From contig NZ_JPER01000001.1 of the NCBI RefSeq assembly GCF_000753715.1, forward strand, positions 806,001 through 870,000: a DNA stretch of 64,000 nt. Reading direction: 5' to 3'. The notes below the pieces were generated by a model. It saw only the letters and a program-made list of their open reading frames with translations. It made no database searches and was not told where the DNA came from. The translations under genes and the position numbers were made by a program. This DNA is from Pseudidiomarina salinarum (GTDB lineage: Bacteria > Pseudomonadota > Gammaproteobacteria > Enterobacterales > Alteromonadaceae). Shown here piece after piece: positions 1 to 9,032 of this stretch (its first letter is position 1; each line of letters starts with the position of its first letter).

Positions 1-488
1 AAGAGCTGCTGGCATGCGCTCGCGGTGAGATGTTCGGACCCGGTAACAGCCAGTTACCAGCCCCTAATATGCTGATGATGGATCGTGTCGTTGAGATTAA
101 CGATCACGGTGGCGAGCACGGCAAAGGCTTTATCCATGCCGAATTAGATATCAAACCGGATCTCTGGTTTTTCCAGTGCCACTTCATTGGTGATCCGGTA
201 ATGCCCGGGTGTCTGGGACTGGACGCTATGTGGCAATTAACAGGCTTTTTCCTGGCATGTGCCGGCGGCCCGGGCCGTGGTCGTGCGCTTGGTGTGGGCG
301 ACGTGAAGTTCAGCGGACAGATCCTGCCTACCGCCAATAAAGTAAGCTATTTCATTGATATGAAACGGGTTATTAAACGCTCCCTATATATGGGTATTGG
401 CGATGGCCGCGTTGAAGTTGACGGGAAGACAATCTATACCGCTAAAGATCTTAAAGTTGGCCTGTTTACGGACACCTCTAAGTTCTGA
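1..488 (+). CDS. fabA: 3-hydroxydecanoyl-ACP dehydratase/isomerase FabA (5' end outside window)
   Basis: This is cytosolic FabA, which dehydrates 3-hydroxydecanoyl-ACP and isomerises the trans-2 product to cis-3, so starting unsaturated fatty acid synthesis. The reading frame is open from base 3 and encodes ELLACARGE before the first ATG at 30. That matches the N-terminal region of E. coli FabA, so the gene runs in from the left and the ATG at 30 is internal. The hot-dog fold signature is intact: the catalytic His lies in CHFIGDP and the catalytic Asp in GCLGLDAMW. The C-terminus ([13 protein letters not shown]) aligns end to end with E. coli. A strong terminator follows 23 bases after the stop. 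Confidence 0.97.
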   Translation, partial: ELLACARGEMFGPGNSQLPAPNMLMMDRVVEINDHGGEHGKGFIHAELDIKPDLWFFQCHFIGDPVMPGCLGLDAMWQLTGFFLACAGGPGRGRALGVGDVKFSGQILPTANKVSYFIDMKRVIKRSLYMGIGDGRVEVDGKTIYTAKDLKVGLFTDTSKF

Positions 489-511
489 TTATCTACCGTG
501 CAGAACGAACA

Positions 512-535
512 AAGCCCGCGATAGCGGGCTTTTTT
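512..535 (+). terminator. Rho-independent terminator of fabA
   Basis: GCCCGC (514-519) pairs with GCGGGC (524-529) across a 4-nt loop and is followed by a run of T. It sits 23 bases past the fabA stop. The left flank has only AAA, so it acts mainly in the plus direction, although rmf converges on it from the right. Confidence 0.9.
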
Positions 536-559
536 GATTGTACTCTTTGATTGTACTCT
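534..559. repeat. 13-bp perfect tandem duplication
   Basis: TTGATTGTACTCT occurs twice head to tail (534-546 and 547-559), between the fabA terminator tail and the rmf stop codon. It looks like a simple slippage duplication and no function is suggested. Confidence 0.85.
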
Positions 560-561
560 AT

Positions 562-735
562 TTATCGGTATAAACCGACACCGCGAGCTTCCATCGCATC
601 GCGCCAGCCGCCTAGCCAGTGAGACCGTATGTCCTGACTCTGATATGGGCAGTTTTCTTTGGAGCGACCTGATACACCGGCTTTAAAGCCTTGTGAATGG
701 GCGCGTTCGAGGCGATCGCGTTTTTGTCTTTTCAT
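562..735 (-). CDS. rmf: Ribosome modulation factor Rmf (57 aa)
   Basis: Rmf binds 70S ribosomes in stationary phase or stress and helps form inactive 100S dimers. The 57-residue product begins MKRQKRDRLERAHSQGFKAG and contains GRSKENCPYQ and HWLGGWRDAMEARG. The start, the KRQKRDRLERAH block and the LGGWR motif match E. coli Rmf nearly residue for residue, and the length (55 in E. coli) agrees. An AGGA Shine-Dalgarno core lies about 9 bases before the ATG. The gene converges on fabA, and the fabA-rmf neighbourhood is common in gammaproteobacteria. In E. coli the gene is induced by ppGpp; nothing specific for that is visible here beyond a weak promoter. Confidence 0.96.
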   Translation of the reverse strand: MKRQKRDRLERAHSQGFKAGVSGRSKENCPYQSQDIRSHWLGGWRDAMEARGVGLYR

Positions 736-810
736 CTTTAGCTTCCTCGTGCAGATTTACTTGTATTGACAAGACAGAGCCAGATAAATACTGCGTGGCT
801 CTTACATCTA

Positions 811-838
811 TTGATAGCAATTCTGGACGGGAGTTCAA
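811..838 (-). promoter_or_regulatory. Possible sigma70 promoter of rmf
   Basis: On the minus strand TTGAAC (833-838) and TATCAA (811-816) are separated by 16 bases, about 75 bases upstream of the rmf ATG. Agreement with consensus is only moderate. The assignment rests on position and motif alone. Confidence 0.35.
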
Positions 839-841
839 GGC

Positions 842-891
842 AAAAAAAAGCACGATTCATCTAACTTAAGCTAAGTCGATGAAATCGTGCT
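842..891 (-). terminator. Terminator of the DUF3466 gene
   Basis: A long imperfect stem pairs the arm near 849-868 with the arm near 872-891. It has one bulge and a short AGC loop. On the minus strand a run of eight T follows, corresponding to the A tract at 842-849. It lies about 40 bases past the stop of the 930-2672 gene and separates it from rmf. Confidence 0.8.
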
Positions 892-929
892 TATTCTGCG
901 ACGAACTTTTCTTAGAACAAGTTTTATGC

Positions 930-2672
930 CTAACTAAGGAAGCGGCGACGAATTGTAATAAGACCACCAATCAATAACATAGAAAAGATACTAATCAGTG
1001 ACGTCGAGGCGCCTTCACGTTCAATCTTTTGTTCCGTCACGTCACAGTCATTAAGCTCACCGCTGATTGGATTCATCCGCAGGGTCTTAACGATTTGCTC
1101 GGTCTTCTGATTCCCTTCGGCATCAGTGTATTCGGACTGTACCAGAGCGGTAGCAAGGATATCGCCCTGTTCGTTTATCGCTTCTGCAGAAACGATAAAG
1201 TAGCCTGTATCACACTGAATGGCGTCATTCAGATTGATGACACCGGCATCCGGATTATTCAGATCATACATAAAGCCAACGCGCCGCCGGGTGGTTGACA
1301 GTGATGGCTCGATCTCAGCAGTACCTACTACAATACCGTCGTTGTTGAGATCATTTGGAACCATACTGGAACCAATAAAGAAGCTCGGTAGTTCGGCAAA
1401 GGTTTCAGTATCAATATCGTAGGTGAAGCCGACATTGCGACGTACACCCTGAATGGTTCGGATTAAGTATCCGGTAACCAGGTTATCGTCGTTCACGGCA
1501 TTGGCACTACCCCAGATATAAACTTCATCGTCGGTAACCGGCTGAACAGAGTCACCAACAAATACCGCTGGCATCTTAATCCGGTTATTGACGTTTGTAT
1601 CGTCGCCGCGGAAGTAAGTCCAGCTTTGCCCTACCGCGATGTCATTGTTATTCACCGCGAAAGCATAGCTGGAGAAATCACCATCATCCTCTGCACCACG
1701 ATCCATCAGGGTTCCCAGTGGCGTGGCCGATATCACCGAGCCGGCGGCATCAAGCTGCCAACGCATAGCGCGGATATCATAAATGGAACGGTTTGCCTTG
1801 ATGGTACCGCCCTGCATATTGCTGGAAAGGTTAGCAGCCGCTGAACGTTGTTTAGCGTGCCATAGCTCCCAGACACAGACATAAAACGGCTCTGTCGACG
1901 TTGGATCAGCTGTATCTTCTTCGCACTTTTGAATGCTTTCAACCGATTCAGGCGCCACAGCCACACTGGCGAAGCCCACCGCAACATTATTGGCATTGAT
2001 GTCAAACATAACGGCTTCACCACCTAAATGGGCTTGCTCTGGTGGCGCATAGCTATTAAAGCTGCTGCCGTTATGCCAGATTGCCCGGCTGGTAAAGTCA
2101 CGCTCGGCGTACACGATGGTTTGGGTAACTTCGCCAGCTTCGTTGAAAACTTCATGCTCCAGTGGCCGGTAAGGTGCCGTACCGAAGCCAACGAAAATAT
2201 TATTATCGTTCATCCCGTAAAAATAATGATCCGCAGTATCTTCCATTTCCGGCGTAGCTTCATCGGTATCATTAAACGGAGCGTGGAAAGTCACGCCCTG
2301 GCCGTTGTATGAGCCGGCAAAGTTATAGGCTATACGGGGGTTCTGCAGGAAAGCATTGGCGCTATCTTCGAGCAAATTGACCAGCCTGGTATACTGCTCC
2401 CTGGATAGTTCAAATGTCTCGGTATCGATCTCTTCCGGAATGCCGGCATTGTTGCGGGTAGCGTTTACCAGTTCGGTTACGTCAATATCGCGATTTTCAG
2501 GAAGCCGTCCTAATACCGCAGCCATCCCCGTATCGTTAATATCTGTCGGGAATAAATGGCGTACTTCAGCCGGCGTGGGCAATTCCTGAAAATTGTACGT
2601 GTCTGCCTGTACTGCAGCAACAAAGGATGCGGAGACAGCCGCGCTGACCGCGGCTAAAGTGAGTTTTTTCAT
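930..2672 (-). CDS. DUF3466 family exported protein
   Basis: The function is unknown. The 580-residue product has a clear Sec signal peptide (MKKLTLAAVSAAVSASFVAA, then VQA-DT). A long body follows that is rich in Asp, Asn and Thr and repeats a pattern in which phrases like FDINANNVAVGFA, FAVNNNDIAVGQS and DLNNDGIVVGTAE recur. That pattern is typical of HAF/DUF3466-type repeats. The C-terminus has a hydrophobic helix (ISIFSMLLIGGLITI) followed by RRR, the layout of surface-sorting tails such as GlyGly-CTERM, but no clean Gly-Gly motif precedes the helix. As I recall the family, a DUF3466 gene beside rmf and uup is common in Vibrio, Shewanella and Alteromonas. The protein is probably periplasmic or outer-surface. 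Confidence 0.8.
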   Translation of the reverse strand: MKKLTLAAVSAAVSASFVAAVQADTYNFQELPTPAEVRHLFPTDINDTGMAAVLGRLPENRDIDVTELVNATRNNAGIPEEIDTETFELSREQYTRLVNLLEDSANAFLQNPRIAYNFAGSYNGQGVTFHAPFNDTDEATPEMEDTADHYFYGMNDNNIFVGFGTAPYRPLEHEVFNEAGEVTQTIVYAERDFTSRAIWHNGSSFNSYAPPEQAHLGGEAVMFDINANNVAVGFASVAVAPESVESIQKCEEDTADPTSTEPFYVCVWELWHAKQRSAAANLSSNMQGGTIKANRSIYDIRAMRWQLDAAGSVISATPLGTLMDRGAEDDGDFSSYAFAVNNNDIAVGQSWTYFRGDDTNVNNRIKMPAVFVGDSVQPVTDDEVYIWGSANAVNDDNLVTGYLIRTIQGVRRNVGFTYDIDTETFAELPSFFIGSSMVPNDLNNDGIVVGTAEIEPSLSTTRRRVGFMYDLNNPDAGVINLNDAIQCDTGYFIVSAEAINEQGDILATALVQSEYTDAEGNQKTEQIVKTLRMNPISGELNDCDVTEQKIEREGASTSLISIFSMLLIGGLITIRRRFLS

Positions 2673-2679
2673 AAGTGAA

Positions 2680-4605
2680 TTAACTGCTCTCTTGTTGTAA
2701 GTTTTCTAATTCGTCCCAGCGCTCCAGAACTTTTACCAGTTCTGTTTCGATAGCACCTAGTCGGTCCAGCGCACTGCTGGTTATGGCGTGCGACTGATTA
2801 TAAAAATCCGGGTCGCTAATTTGCTGTTGCAACTCGGCCTGCTCTGCTTCCAATGCTTCTATCCGTTGCGGCAGCATATCAAGTTCCCGCTGCAGCTTAT
2901 AGGATAACTTTTTTCGCGGCTTTTCAGAAGCCCGCGGAGGCGCTGCTGAAGGCGTTGATTGGTCAGACTGCCGGGCAACGGATTTAGTTCCCGTCTGCTG
3001 CTGCAGATAGTGTTCTACCTCGCTGAAGCCACCAAAAATCTCAGTTACTTTTCCGTCACCTTCAAACAACAGCACACTGGTGGCGGTATTGTTAACAAAT
3101 TCCCGATCGTGGCTGACCAGAATAACGGTGCCCTGATAATCTGCGACGATCTGCTCCAGCAGTTCAAGGGTATCGATATCCAGATCGTTGGTCGGCTCAT
3201 CGAGAATTAAAAAATTACTGGGTTGCAGAAACAGCTTAGCCAGCAAGGCTCGGTTACGTTCGCCGCCAGACAACGCGCGCACTGGCGTACGTGCCTGTTT
3301 TGGCGAAAACAGGAAATCCTGCAGATAGCTCAGGATATGCCGGCTACGGCCACCATAAGTAACGTCCTGCTTACCTTCGCCGACGTTTTCCGCAACGGAA
3401 AGCGCAGGATCCAGTTGCGCGCGGTGTTGATCAAAATAGGCAACTTCGAGATTAGTGCCCAGTTTAATGACGCCACTATCAACCTTCTGCTGGCCCAACA
3501 GTACCCGGATCAGCGTACTCTTGCCACAGCCATTAGGGCCAACCAGCGCCACGTTATCGCCCCGCTGTAAAGTCAGCGAGAAATCTTTCAGAATAACCTG
3601 GTCGCCAAAGCTAAGGTTCAGCCCTTCGCCTTCAAATACCAGCTTACCTGATCGCTGTGCTTCCTGAACGGATAGCTTCGCAGAGCCCTGCTGTTCACGC
3701 CGCTGGGCGCGCTGCTTACGGAGCTCCTGCAGGGCTCGTACACGACCTTCATTGCGCGTACGGCGCGCCTTGATGCCCTGACGAACCCATACTTCTTCCT
3801 GGGCTAATTTTTTATCGAATTCGGCGTTATGGGCCTCTTCTATCTCAAGGTTTTCCTGCTTGAGTTGCAGGTATTTGTCATAACTGCCGGGATAGCTGGC
3901 CAAATGGCCGCGATCCAGATCAATGATGCGGGTTGCCAGGGCCCGGATAAATGCCCGGTCATGGCTGATAAACAGAACCGCGCCGCGAAACTCTTTCAGC
4001 ATGGTTTCCAGCCAGCGAACCATATCTACATCAAGGTGGTTGGTAGGCTCATCAAGTAACAGTAAGTCGGGCTGAACCACTAATGCCCGGGCCAGCGCAA
4101 CGCGCCGTAACCAGCCCCCTGAGAGTGACTCCATGGTCGCGTCAGCAGGCAGGGATAGCTGCGTAAGAACCTGTTCAATACGGGTCTGCAACTGCCAGCC
4201 ATCGGCTGCTTCAAGCTGAGTTTGTAGTTTGCCGAAGCGATCCATCAACTGATCCATCGACTGGCCGCTGGTATTCTCAGTGAGCTGCTCGGAAATATGA
4301 TGGTATTCTTTTAAAATATCGCCGACATCCGCAAGTGCTTCAGCCACATAGTCAAACACTGTCTGTGGCGAGTTCGCCGGTGGATCCTGAGGCAGCCGGG
4401 TAATCACCGTATCGCCTACGATCTGAACCGCGCCGTTATCAAGCTGGGTGTGGCCGTCCAATACCTTGAGTAGCGTCGATTTACCTGCCCCATTACGGCC
4501 GACCAGACACAGGCGCTCACCCGCTTCGATAACCAGGTCAACACCATCCAGAATAGCGTCATTTCCAAACGCCAGGTGGGCATTCTGCAAGCGCACAATA
4601 CTCAT
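2680..4605 (-). CDS. uup: ABC-F ATPase Uup
   Basis: Uup is a cytosolic ABC-F protein that has no membrane domain and acts on ribosomes and in branched-DNA tolerance; E. coli uup mutants show raised precise excision of transposons. The 641-residue protein has two ABC cassettes. The first has Walker A GRNGAGKST, signature LSGGWLRR and Walker B LLLLDEPTNHLD. The second has GPNGCGKST, LSGGERNR and FLILDEPTNDLD. Between them is the charged linker typical of ABC-F, rich in RR and KKQR. The C-terminal tail (from about 555) is a predicted coiled coil, the DNA-binding region in E. coli Uup (635 aa). The ATG overlaps the stop of the upstream glutaredoxin-like gene by 4 bases, which suggests translational coupling. 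Confidence 0.95.
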   Translation of the reverse strand: MSIVRLQNAHLAFGNDAILDGVDLVIEAGERLCLVGRNGAGKSTLLKVLDGHTQLDNGAVQIVGDTVITRLPQDPPANSPQTVFDYVAEALADVGDILKEYHHISEQLTENTSGQSMDQLMDRFGKLQTQLEAADGWQLQTRIEQVLTQLSLPADATMESLSGGWLRRVALARALVVQPDLLLLDEPTNHLDVDMVRWLETMLKEFRGAVLFISHDRAFIRALATRIIDLDRGHLASYPGSYDKYLQLKQENLEIEEAHNAEFDKKLAQEEVWVRQGIKARRTRNEGRVRALQELRKQRAQRREQQGSAKLSVQEAQRSGKLVFEGEGLNLSFGDQVILKDFSLTLQRGDNVALVGPNGCGKSTLIRVLLGQQKVDSGVIKLGTNLEVAYFDQHRAQLDPALSVAENVGEGKQDVTYGGRSRHILSYLQDFLFSPKQARTPVRALSGGERNRALLAKLFLQPSNFLILDEPTNDLDIDTLELLEQIVADYQGTVILVSHDREFVNNTATSVLLFEGDGKVTEIFGGFSEVEHYLQQQTGTKSVARQSDQSTPSAAPPRASEKPRKKLSYKLQRELDMLPQRIEALEAEQAELQQQISDPDFYNQSHAITSSALDRLGAIETELVKVLERWDELENLQQESS

Positions 4606-4838
4606 GAATTCAAAAACTCCTCTAATTCGTTACCAAAAGGCCAGCGTAGCTCGGCGTCATCTCCGTCCCGTACTAATACCGGTACTAACCAGGCGTACTC
4701 TTCCAGTAATGCAGGCTGCTGGCTAATATCCACTATGTGCAGGCGCACCGGCTCATCCGGTTCGCTATGATGGATTGCCAGCAAGGCTTCGTTACACAAC
4801 GGGCACTCGGGTTTGGTTAACAGATAAAAATCAGTCAA
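4602..4838 (-). CDS. Glutaredoxin-like thiol protein (78 aa)
   Basis: This is a small thioredoxin-fold protein of the glutaredoxin-like DUF836 type. The start FYLLTKPECPLCNEA puts a CxxC (CPLC) at the head of the first helix, and VPVLV supplies the cis-proline strand. Such proteins are cytosolic and their partners are not established. The gene lies between rlmKL (8-base overlap) and uup (4-base overlap), so the three genes are almost certainly one transcript. A protein of this kind between rlmL and uup also occurs in Vibrio and Shewanella, as I recall. Confidence 0.85.
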   Translation of the reverse strand: MTDFYLLTKPECPLCNEALLAIHHSEPDEPVRLHIVDISQQPALLEEYAWLVPVLVRDGDDAELRWPFGNELEEFLNS

Positions 4839-6966
4839 AGCTGGTGATCCGATATAAATGGTGAATATTCTTATTCCGACTGAAATCCAGGGGAATGGAA
4901 CGTTGCGTTAAGTCTTCCGCTTTGAGGTAAAGTTCCGAAAGCGCTTCTTCATCAAGCTTAAATCGCCGTTTATTGTTAGAAAACAGGATAACGCCATCAT
5001 CTTTCAGCAAGCGCGCGGCAAGTTTGAGCAATAACGGGTGATCCTTCTGCACATCCAGAACATCATCCATGCGTTTCGAATTGGAAAAAGTCGGCGGATC
5101 AAGAAAAATAACGTCAAAGCGTTGCTGCGGACGTTGCTCGCGCAACCAGGTCAGACAGTCGGCCTGAATAAACTGATGCTGCCGGCTATGTATCTTATTG
5201 AGTTGGAAATTGTCTTCACCCCAGTTCAGGTAAGTTTTCGACAGATCCACGGAAACAACCTGGCTTGCACCGGCCAGTGCCGCGTGTACCGAGGCGGTAC
5301 AGGTATAGGCGAACAGGTTCAGTACGGTTTTACCTGCACTCAGCCGGGCTAATTCACGGCGCGCCCAGCGGTGATCAAGGAACAGGCCGGTATCCAGGTA
5401 GTCACTCAGATTGACCACAAACTGGGCGTTATATTCGTTAACCACAGTGGTCAGGCCGCGTGGTTGCTGCTTCTGGTATTGCTGCTTGCCCGACTGGCGC
5501 TGGCGCACCTTCAGCGTCATTTTATCCGCGTTGAACGGCAGCTCCTGGGCCAGGGTATCGAGTAAAAACCATAACCGTTCCTTGGCAATTGCTTCCGGTA
5601 TATCTTTTGGCGCAGCATATTCCTGAATGACCAGAAAATCATTGTAGACATCTACTGCCGCATTGTATTCAGGCATGTCGGCGTCGTATAGCCGCCAGGC
5701 GCTAACCCCTTCTTTCGCCGCCCATTTTTCAAGTTTCTGGTAATTTTTACGTAACCGGTTAGCCAGATCATTGGATTGCGATTGAGTAAACTCTGGTTGC
5801 TCTTTAGTTAGGTCATAAAGAGCCAGAACGGTCTCTAGCGCACCGTTGTAGAGCTTATATTTTTTGCTACTACGCAGCTTCATGCGCTTCAGCAGTTGTT
5901 CATCGCCCGCCAGTACCGCCGCATGCCAACCCTGAAACTGCTGGCGTAACTGCTGGCCAAACCGACGGTAAAGTAGCAGGGTCTCCACCTCTTCGCCTAA
6001 GCGTTCGCCATAAGGCGGGTTACAGACCAGTAGTGGTGGCTGTTCTTGTTCAGCGGCGATAACCGGACTGGTTATCTGATCCGCTGCCTTCATCTGCCAC
6101 TCACATTTGCCAGCGAGGCCAAGACGGACCGCATTTTGTTCGGCGATAGCAAGCATCTTCGGATCGGTATCGGAGCCATAAAAGCGTACCGCAGATTCCT
6201 CCAGCGCTTGCTGATGGCGGTGCTCGGCTTGTTCCAGTTGTTGCTGCCATAGCTGCGCATCATGAGCAAGCCAGGCTTCAAAGCCCCACCCACGCCGGGT
6301 CAGGCCGGGTGCGCGGTCATAGCAAATCATCGCAGCCTCAAGCAACAGCGTACCTGAACCGCAAAAAGGATCCATGATGACCTGGGTGTTGCGGGTTACG
6401 CCCGCGCGTAGTACAACGCCTGCAGCCAGGGTTTCGCGTAACGGTGCTGTGCCCTGCTCCTGGCGATAGCCGCGACGATGCAGGCTGTCACCGGATAAGT
6501 CCAGATACCAGGTTAGTTTATCTTTATTGAGGTGGGCATTAATGCGGATATCGGGCTGATCTTTCGACACCGACGGGCGCGATTCGCCAATTTCCCGGAA
6601 GCGATCGACAATACCGTCCTTGACCAGCTGCGCGCCAAACTGGGTATGGCGTATATCGCGGTTTTGCCCCCGAAAATCAATAATAAAGGTTCGGTTCGAA
6701 CTGAAGACTGTTTCCCATTCAGTAGCTGCTACTGCTTCGGGCACTGCGTCGGCGCGCAAAGCTTCGCATTCACCCAGCTTCAGCAGCACCCGGCTGGCCA
6801 GGCGGCTCCACAGACAGGCGCGATAGGCCAATGCCAGGTCGCCCCGAAACCAGCATCCTGCGAGAGTCTGACGAACGTCGGTCGCACCGATTTCATTCAG
6901 CTCGTCAAAAAGTAAAGGCTCAAGGCCTTTGGCGCAGGTGGCAAATAACTGCAGATTTTCACTCAT
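4831..6966 (-). CDS. rlmKL: Bifunctional 23S rRNA methyltransferase RlmKL
   Basis: The fused enzyme makes m2G2445 (RlmL, N-terminal half) and m7G2069 (RlmK, C-terminal half) of 23S rRNA. The 711-residue length matches E. coli RlmKL (702). The N-terminal THUMP region is followed by the first SAM-dependent methyltransferase, with MDPFCGSGTLLLEAA (SAM-binding motif I) and the catalytic NPPYGERL motif. The second methyltransferase starts near residue 400 and has VLNLFAYTCTASVHAA and FLDPPTFSNSKRM. It is the first gene of the rlmKL-glutaredoxin-uup run. The 190-base gap upstream, shared with a divergent tRNA, must hold its promoter, but I could not pick one with confidence. Confidence 0.96.
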   Translation of the reverse strand: MSENLQLFATCAKGLEPLLFDELNEIGATDVRQTLAGCWFRGDLALAYRACLWSRLASRVLLKLGECEALRADAVPEAVAATEWETVFSSNRTFIIDFRGQNRDIRHTQFGAQLVKDGIVDRFREIGESRPSVSKDQPDIRINAHLNKDKLTWYLDLSGDSLHRRGYRQEQGTAPLRETLAAGVVLRAGVTRNTQVIMDPFCGSGTLLLEAAMICYDRAPGLTRRGWGFEAWLAHDAQLWQQQLEQAEHRHQQALEESAVRFYGSDTDPKMLAIAEQNAVRLGLAGKCEWQMKAADQITSPVIAAEQEQPPLLVCNPPYGERLGEEVETLLLYRRFGQQLRQQFQGWHAAVLAGDEQLLKRMKLRSSKKYKLYNGALETVLALYDLTKEQPEFTQSQSNDLANRLRKNYQKLEKWAAKEGVSAWRLYDADMPEYNAAVDVYNDFLVIQEYAAPKDIPEAIAKERLWFLLDTLAQELPFNADKMTLKVRQRQSGKQQYQKQQPRGLTTVVNEYNAQFVVNLSDYLDTGLFLDHRWARRELARLSAGKTVLNLFAYTCTASVHAALAGASQVVSVDLSKTYLNWGEDNFQLNKIHSRQHQFIQADCLTWLREQRPQQRFDVIFLDPPTFSNSKRMDDVLDVQKDHPLLLKLAARLLKDDGVILFSNNKRRFKLDEEALSELYLKAEDLTQRSIPLDFSRNKNIHHLYRITSFD

Positions 6967-7115
6967 GTGAGTAGTAGACCCATATCCAATAATCAGGGGG
7001 CGATTATACCGAACTCAGAGCCGTCTGTATTGGGGGAAATGAGGATGAAATGGGTGATAACCTTAGTGAATCGGCATGAATCGCCGGAAAAGTAAGCAGT
7101 CAGCACGAATGCCTC

Positions 7116-7143
7116 TTGCGTTCTCAACAGATACTGGTAGTAT
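7116..7143 (+). promoter_or_regulatory. Sigma70 promoter of the initiator tRNA
   Basis: TTGCGT (7116-7121) and TAGTAT (7138-7143) are 16 bases apart. The following bases are GC-rich (GCGC), the discriminator type seen in stringently controlled stable-RNA promoters. The expected start point is 7-8 bases before the mature tRNA 5' end. Confidence 0.6.
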
Positions 7144-7157
7144 GCGCATCAATCGGA

Positions 7158-7234
<77 letters not shown>

Positions 7235-7235
7235 T

Positions 7236-9032
7236 TTAATCCGATGTCGGTATACCCTCAATATTCCAATGTTTTACTAATTCTTCCTGATAGCCGTTTT
7301 CTCCCAGATATCTGAAATAACGCACTAAAATATCCTGTATTTGATCGGGACTCCGATAAACCAGAGTTGATCCGTCCAGATCAGGCACATCGCCGCCACC
7401 GGTTGCGCGATAACTATTGACCATCACCAGAAACAGCATGTCGTCAGTTACTGCTTGCTTGCCATAATGCAAAGCCAGTATTCGATCCCCCTGTGCGCGT
7501 CTCGGATCAATCCGGTACGACAAACCAAACAAACTATCAAAATTATAGCCAGGGAAATCCGTGTTCACCCAGGCCCAGGACTGCTCTCGCTTGCTGGCCT
7601 CTGGCTCGCTAACGGCCTGCGCACTAAACTCCAGCCAGCGCTTTATTTGCGCGCCATTGAGCTTAACGACGTCCAGGGTGTTCGGATAACGGTAGAGATC
7701 AGCGATATCGCCCAAGGTTACTTGCCCAGCGTTGATTTCGGTATAACGGCCCTGCTGTTCGTCTTCAGCACTTAGCGCAGCGTTAAAAGGTGCTGTCGCG
7801 CTCAGTAACGGCAAATCATCCAGCCGTTCAGCCGGAATATGATGTTGTGCGTACCATAGCTGGGCCTGATGAATAAGCTGAACTGCCAGCTCCGGTTGTA
7901 GTCGCGCGCGGCGATAACTTAAAGGCTGAGCGGTATAACCGACAGGCTGAGCAACGAAGGCTTTGGTCGCCTGATGGACCGCTTGTAGCTTGTCAGCAAA
8001 ACCTGAATCATAGCCGGAATCAGTCGCACGGATGCTGCTTCGGGTCGATACCACGCGCCACTGTTGATCGCTGAATTCCAGATCAAGATCAATAATACCC
8101 AGGTGCTCACCATAAGCGCCGGGCTGTACTGCTGGCACACCGCGAATGCGACCTGCTCCGCTATCGACTCCGGGCAAGTCATCATAGGCTCCGGTGCCAG
8201 GAAACACCTCGTGTTGGTGACCCAACAGCAAGGCATCAATGCCTGGTATTCCGGCCAGCTCCCAGCCGGCTTGCTCTGTGTCTTTCGGGTTCTGCGTCTG
8301 CTTTGGCATGCCGGTATGCGCCGCCAGTATGACAATATCGGCGCCTTGCGCGCGGGCTGTTTTGACCTGCAGCGCAGCAGCGGTGACCATATCAGTCATG
8401 GTCGCCCGCCCGCTCAGGTAACGGGCATCCCATTGCATAATTTGGGGTGGCATCACGCCAATTACAGCAATGTTGACCGGTAGTTCATTACAGTGCTGAT
8501 CAACAGCCACGCGATGCAGAATGGTGTACGGCTGAATTTGCTTACGCAACCTGCCCGGCGCGTCATCCAGCCAGTGAATATTTGCACTAAGTACCGGAAA
8601 TTGGGCCTGGCTATAGGCCTCGGCAAGATATTCCAGCCCATAGTTAAATTCATGATTGCCCAGGTTGGCCGCGTCATAGTCAAGGTAGTTCAGCGCCTGA
8701 ATGAACGGATTGCCGTTGTGTTCATCCCCTGCTCCTCCGGCCACAATCCAGTCTGCAACTGGCGAGCCTTGCAGCAGGTCGCCGTTTTCAATGAGCACTG
8801 ATAAGGAAACTTCTGTGCGCGCAGCATGAATCACGCTGGCGGTATGAACTAAGCCACGCTGAACGGGCTGATTGGAAAAATAATCGTAGCCGGTTAACTG
8901 AGCGTGCACATCACTGGTTTCCATGATGCGCAGGGTTGCCCGGGAGGGTTCAACGGGTCCTGAAGGCTGGCAGGCGGTTAGCATCATGATAAATAAAAGA
9001 TACATCGCCAGTAATGGCGACTGTCTTGTCAT
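7236..9032 (-). CDS. cpdB: 2',3'-cyclic-nucleotide 2'-phosphodiesterase/3'-nucleotidase (CpdB-like lipoprotein)
   Basis: The family hydrolyses 2',3'-cyclic nucleotides and 3'-nucleotides outside the cytoplasm for nucleoside salvage. The 598-residue protein opens with a lipoprotein signal peptide and lipobox LTAC (Cys21), so it should be a membrane-anchored lipoprotein, whereas E. coli CpdB is soluble and periplasmic. The metallophosphatase motifs are all there: SDVHAQ (D41, H43), NGDLLQG (D85) and GNHEFNYG (N126, H127). The C-terminal 5'-nucleotidase domain, which holds the substrate, includes RATGGGDVPD. Its start overlaps the zapC stop by 4 bases (ATGA). There is no room for a terminator before the facing tRNA gene. 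Confidence 0.9.
   Translation of the reverse strand: MTRQSPLLAMYLLFIMMLTACQPSGPVEPSRATLRIMETSDVHAQLTGYDYFSNQPVQRGLVHTASVIHAARTEVSLSVLIENGDLLQGSPVADWIVAGGAGDEHNGNPFIQALNYLDYDAANLGNHEFNYGLEYLAEAYSQAQFPVLSANIHWLDDAPGRLRKQIQPYTILHRVAVDQHCNELPVNIAVIGVMPPQIMQWDARYLSGRATMTDMVTAAALQVKTARAQGADIVILAAHTGMPKQTQNPKDTEQAGWELAGIPGIDALLLGHQHEVFPGTGAYDDLPGVDSGAGRIRGVPAVQPGAYGEHLGIIDLDLEFSDQQWRVVSTRSSIRATDSGYDSGFADKLQAVHQATKAFVAQPVGYTAQPLSYRRARLQPELAVQLIHQAQLWYAQHHIPAERLDDLPLLSATAPFNAALSAEDEQQGRYTEINAGQVTLGDIADLYRYPNTLDVVKLNGAQIKRWLEFSAQAVSEPEASKREQSWAWVNTDFPGYNFDSLFGLSYRIDPRRAQGDRILALHYGKQAVTDDMLFLVMVNSYRATGGGDVPDLDGSTLVYRSPDQIQDILVRYFRYLGENGYQEELVKHWNIEGIPTSD

Noticed and set aside
2500-2672. Calling the DUF3466 C-terminus a GlyGly-CTERM
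   Set aside because: The tail has a hydrophobic helix and basic end but no clear Gly-Gly motif, so I left sorting type open.
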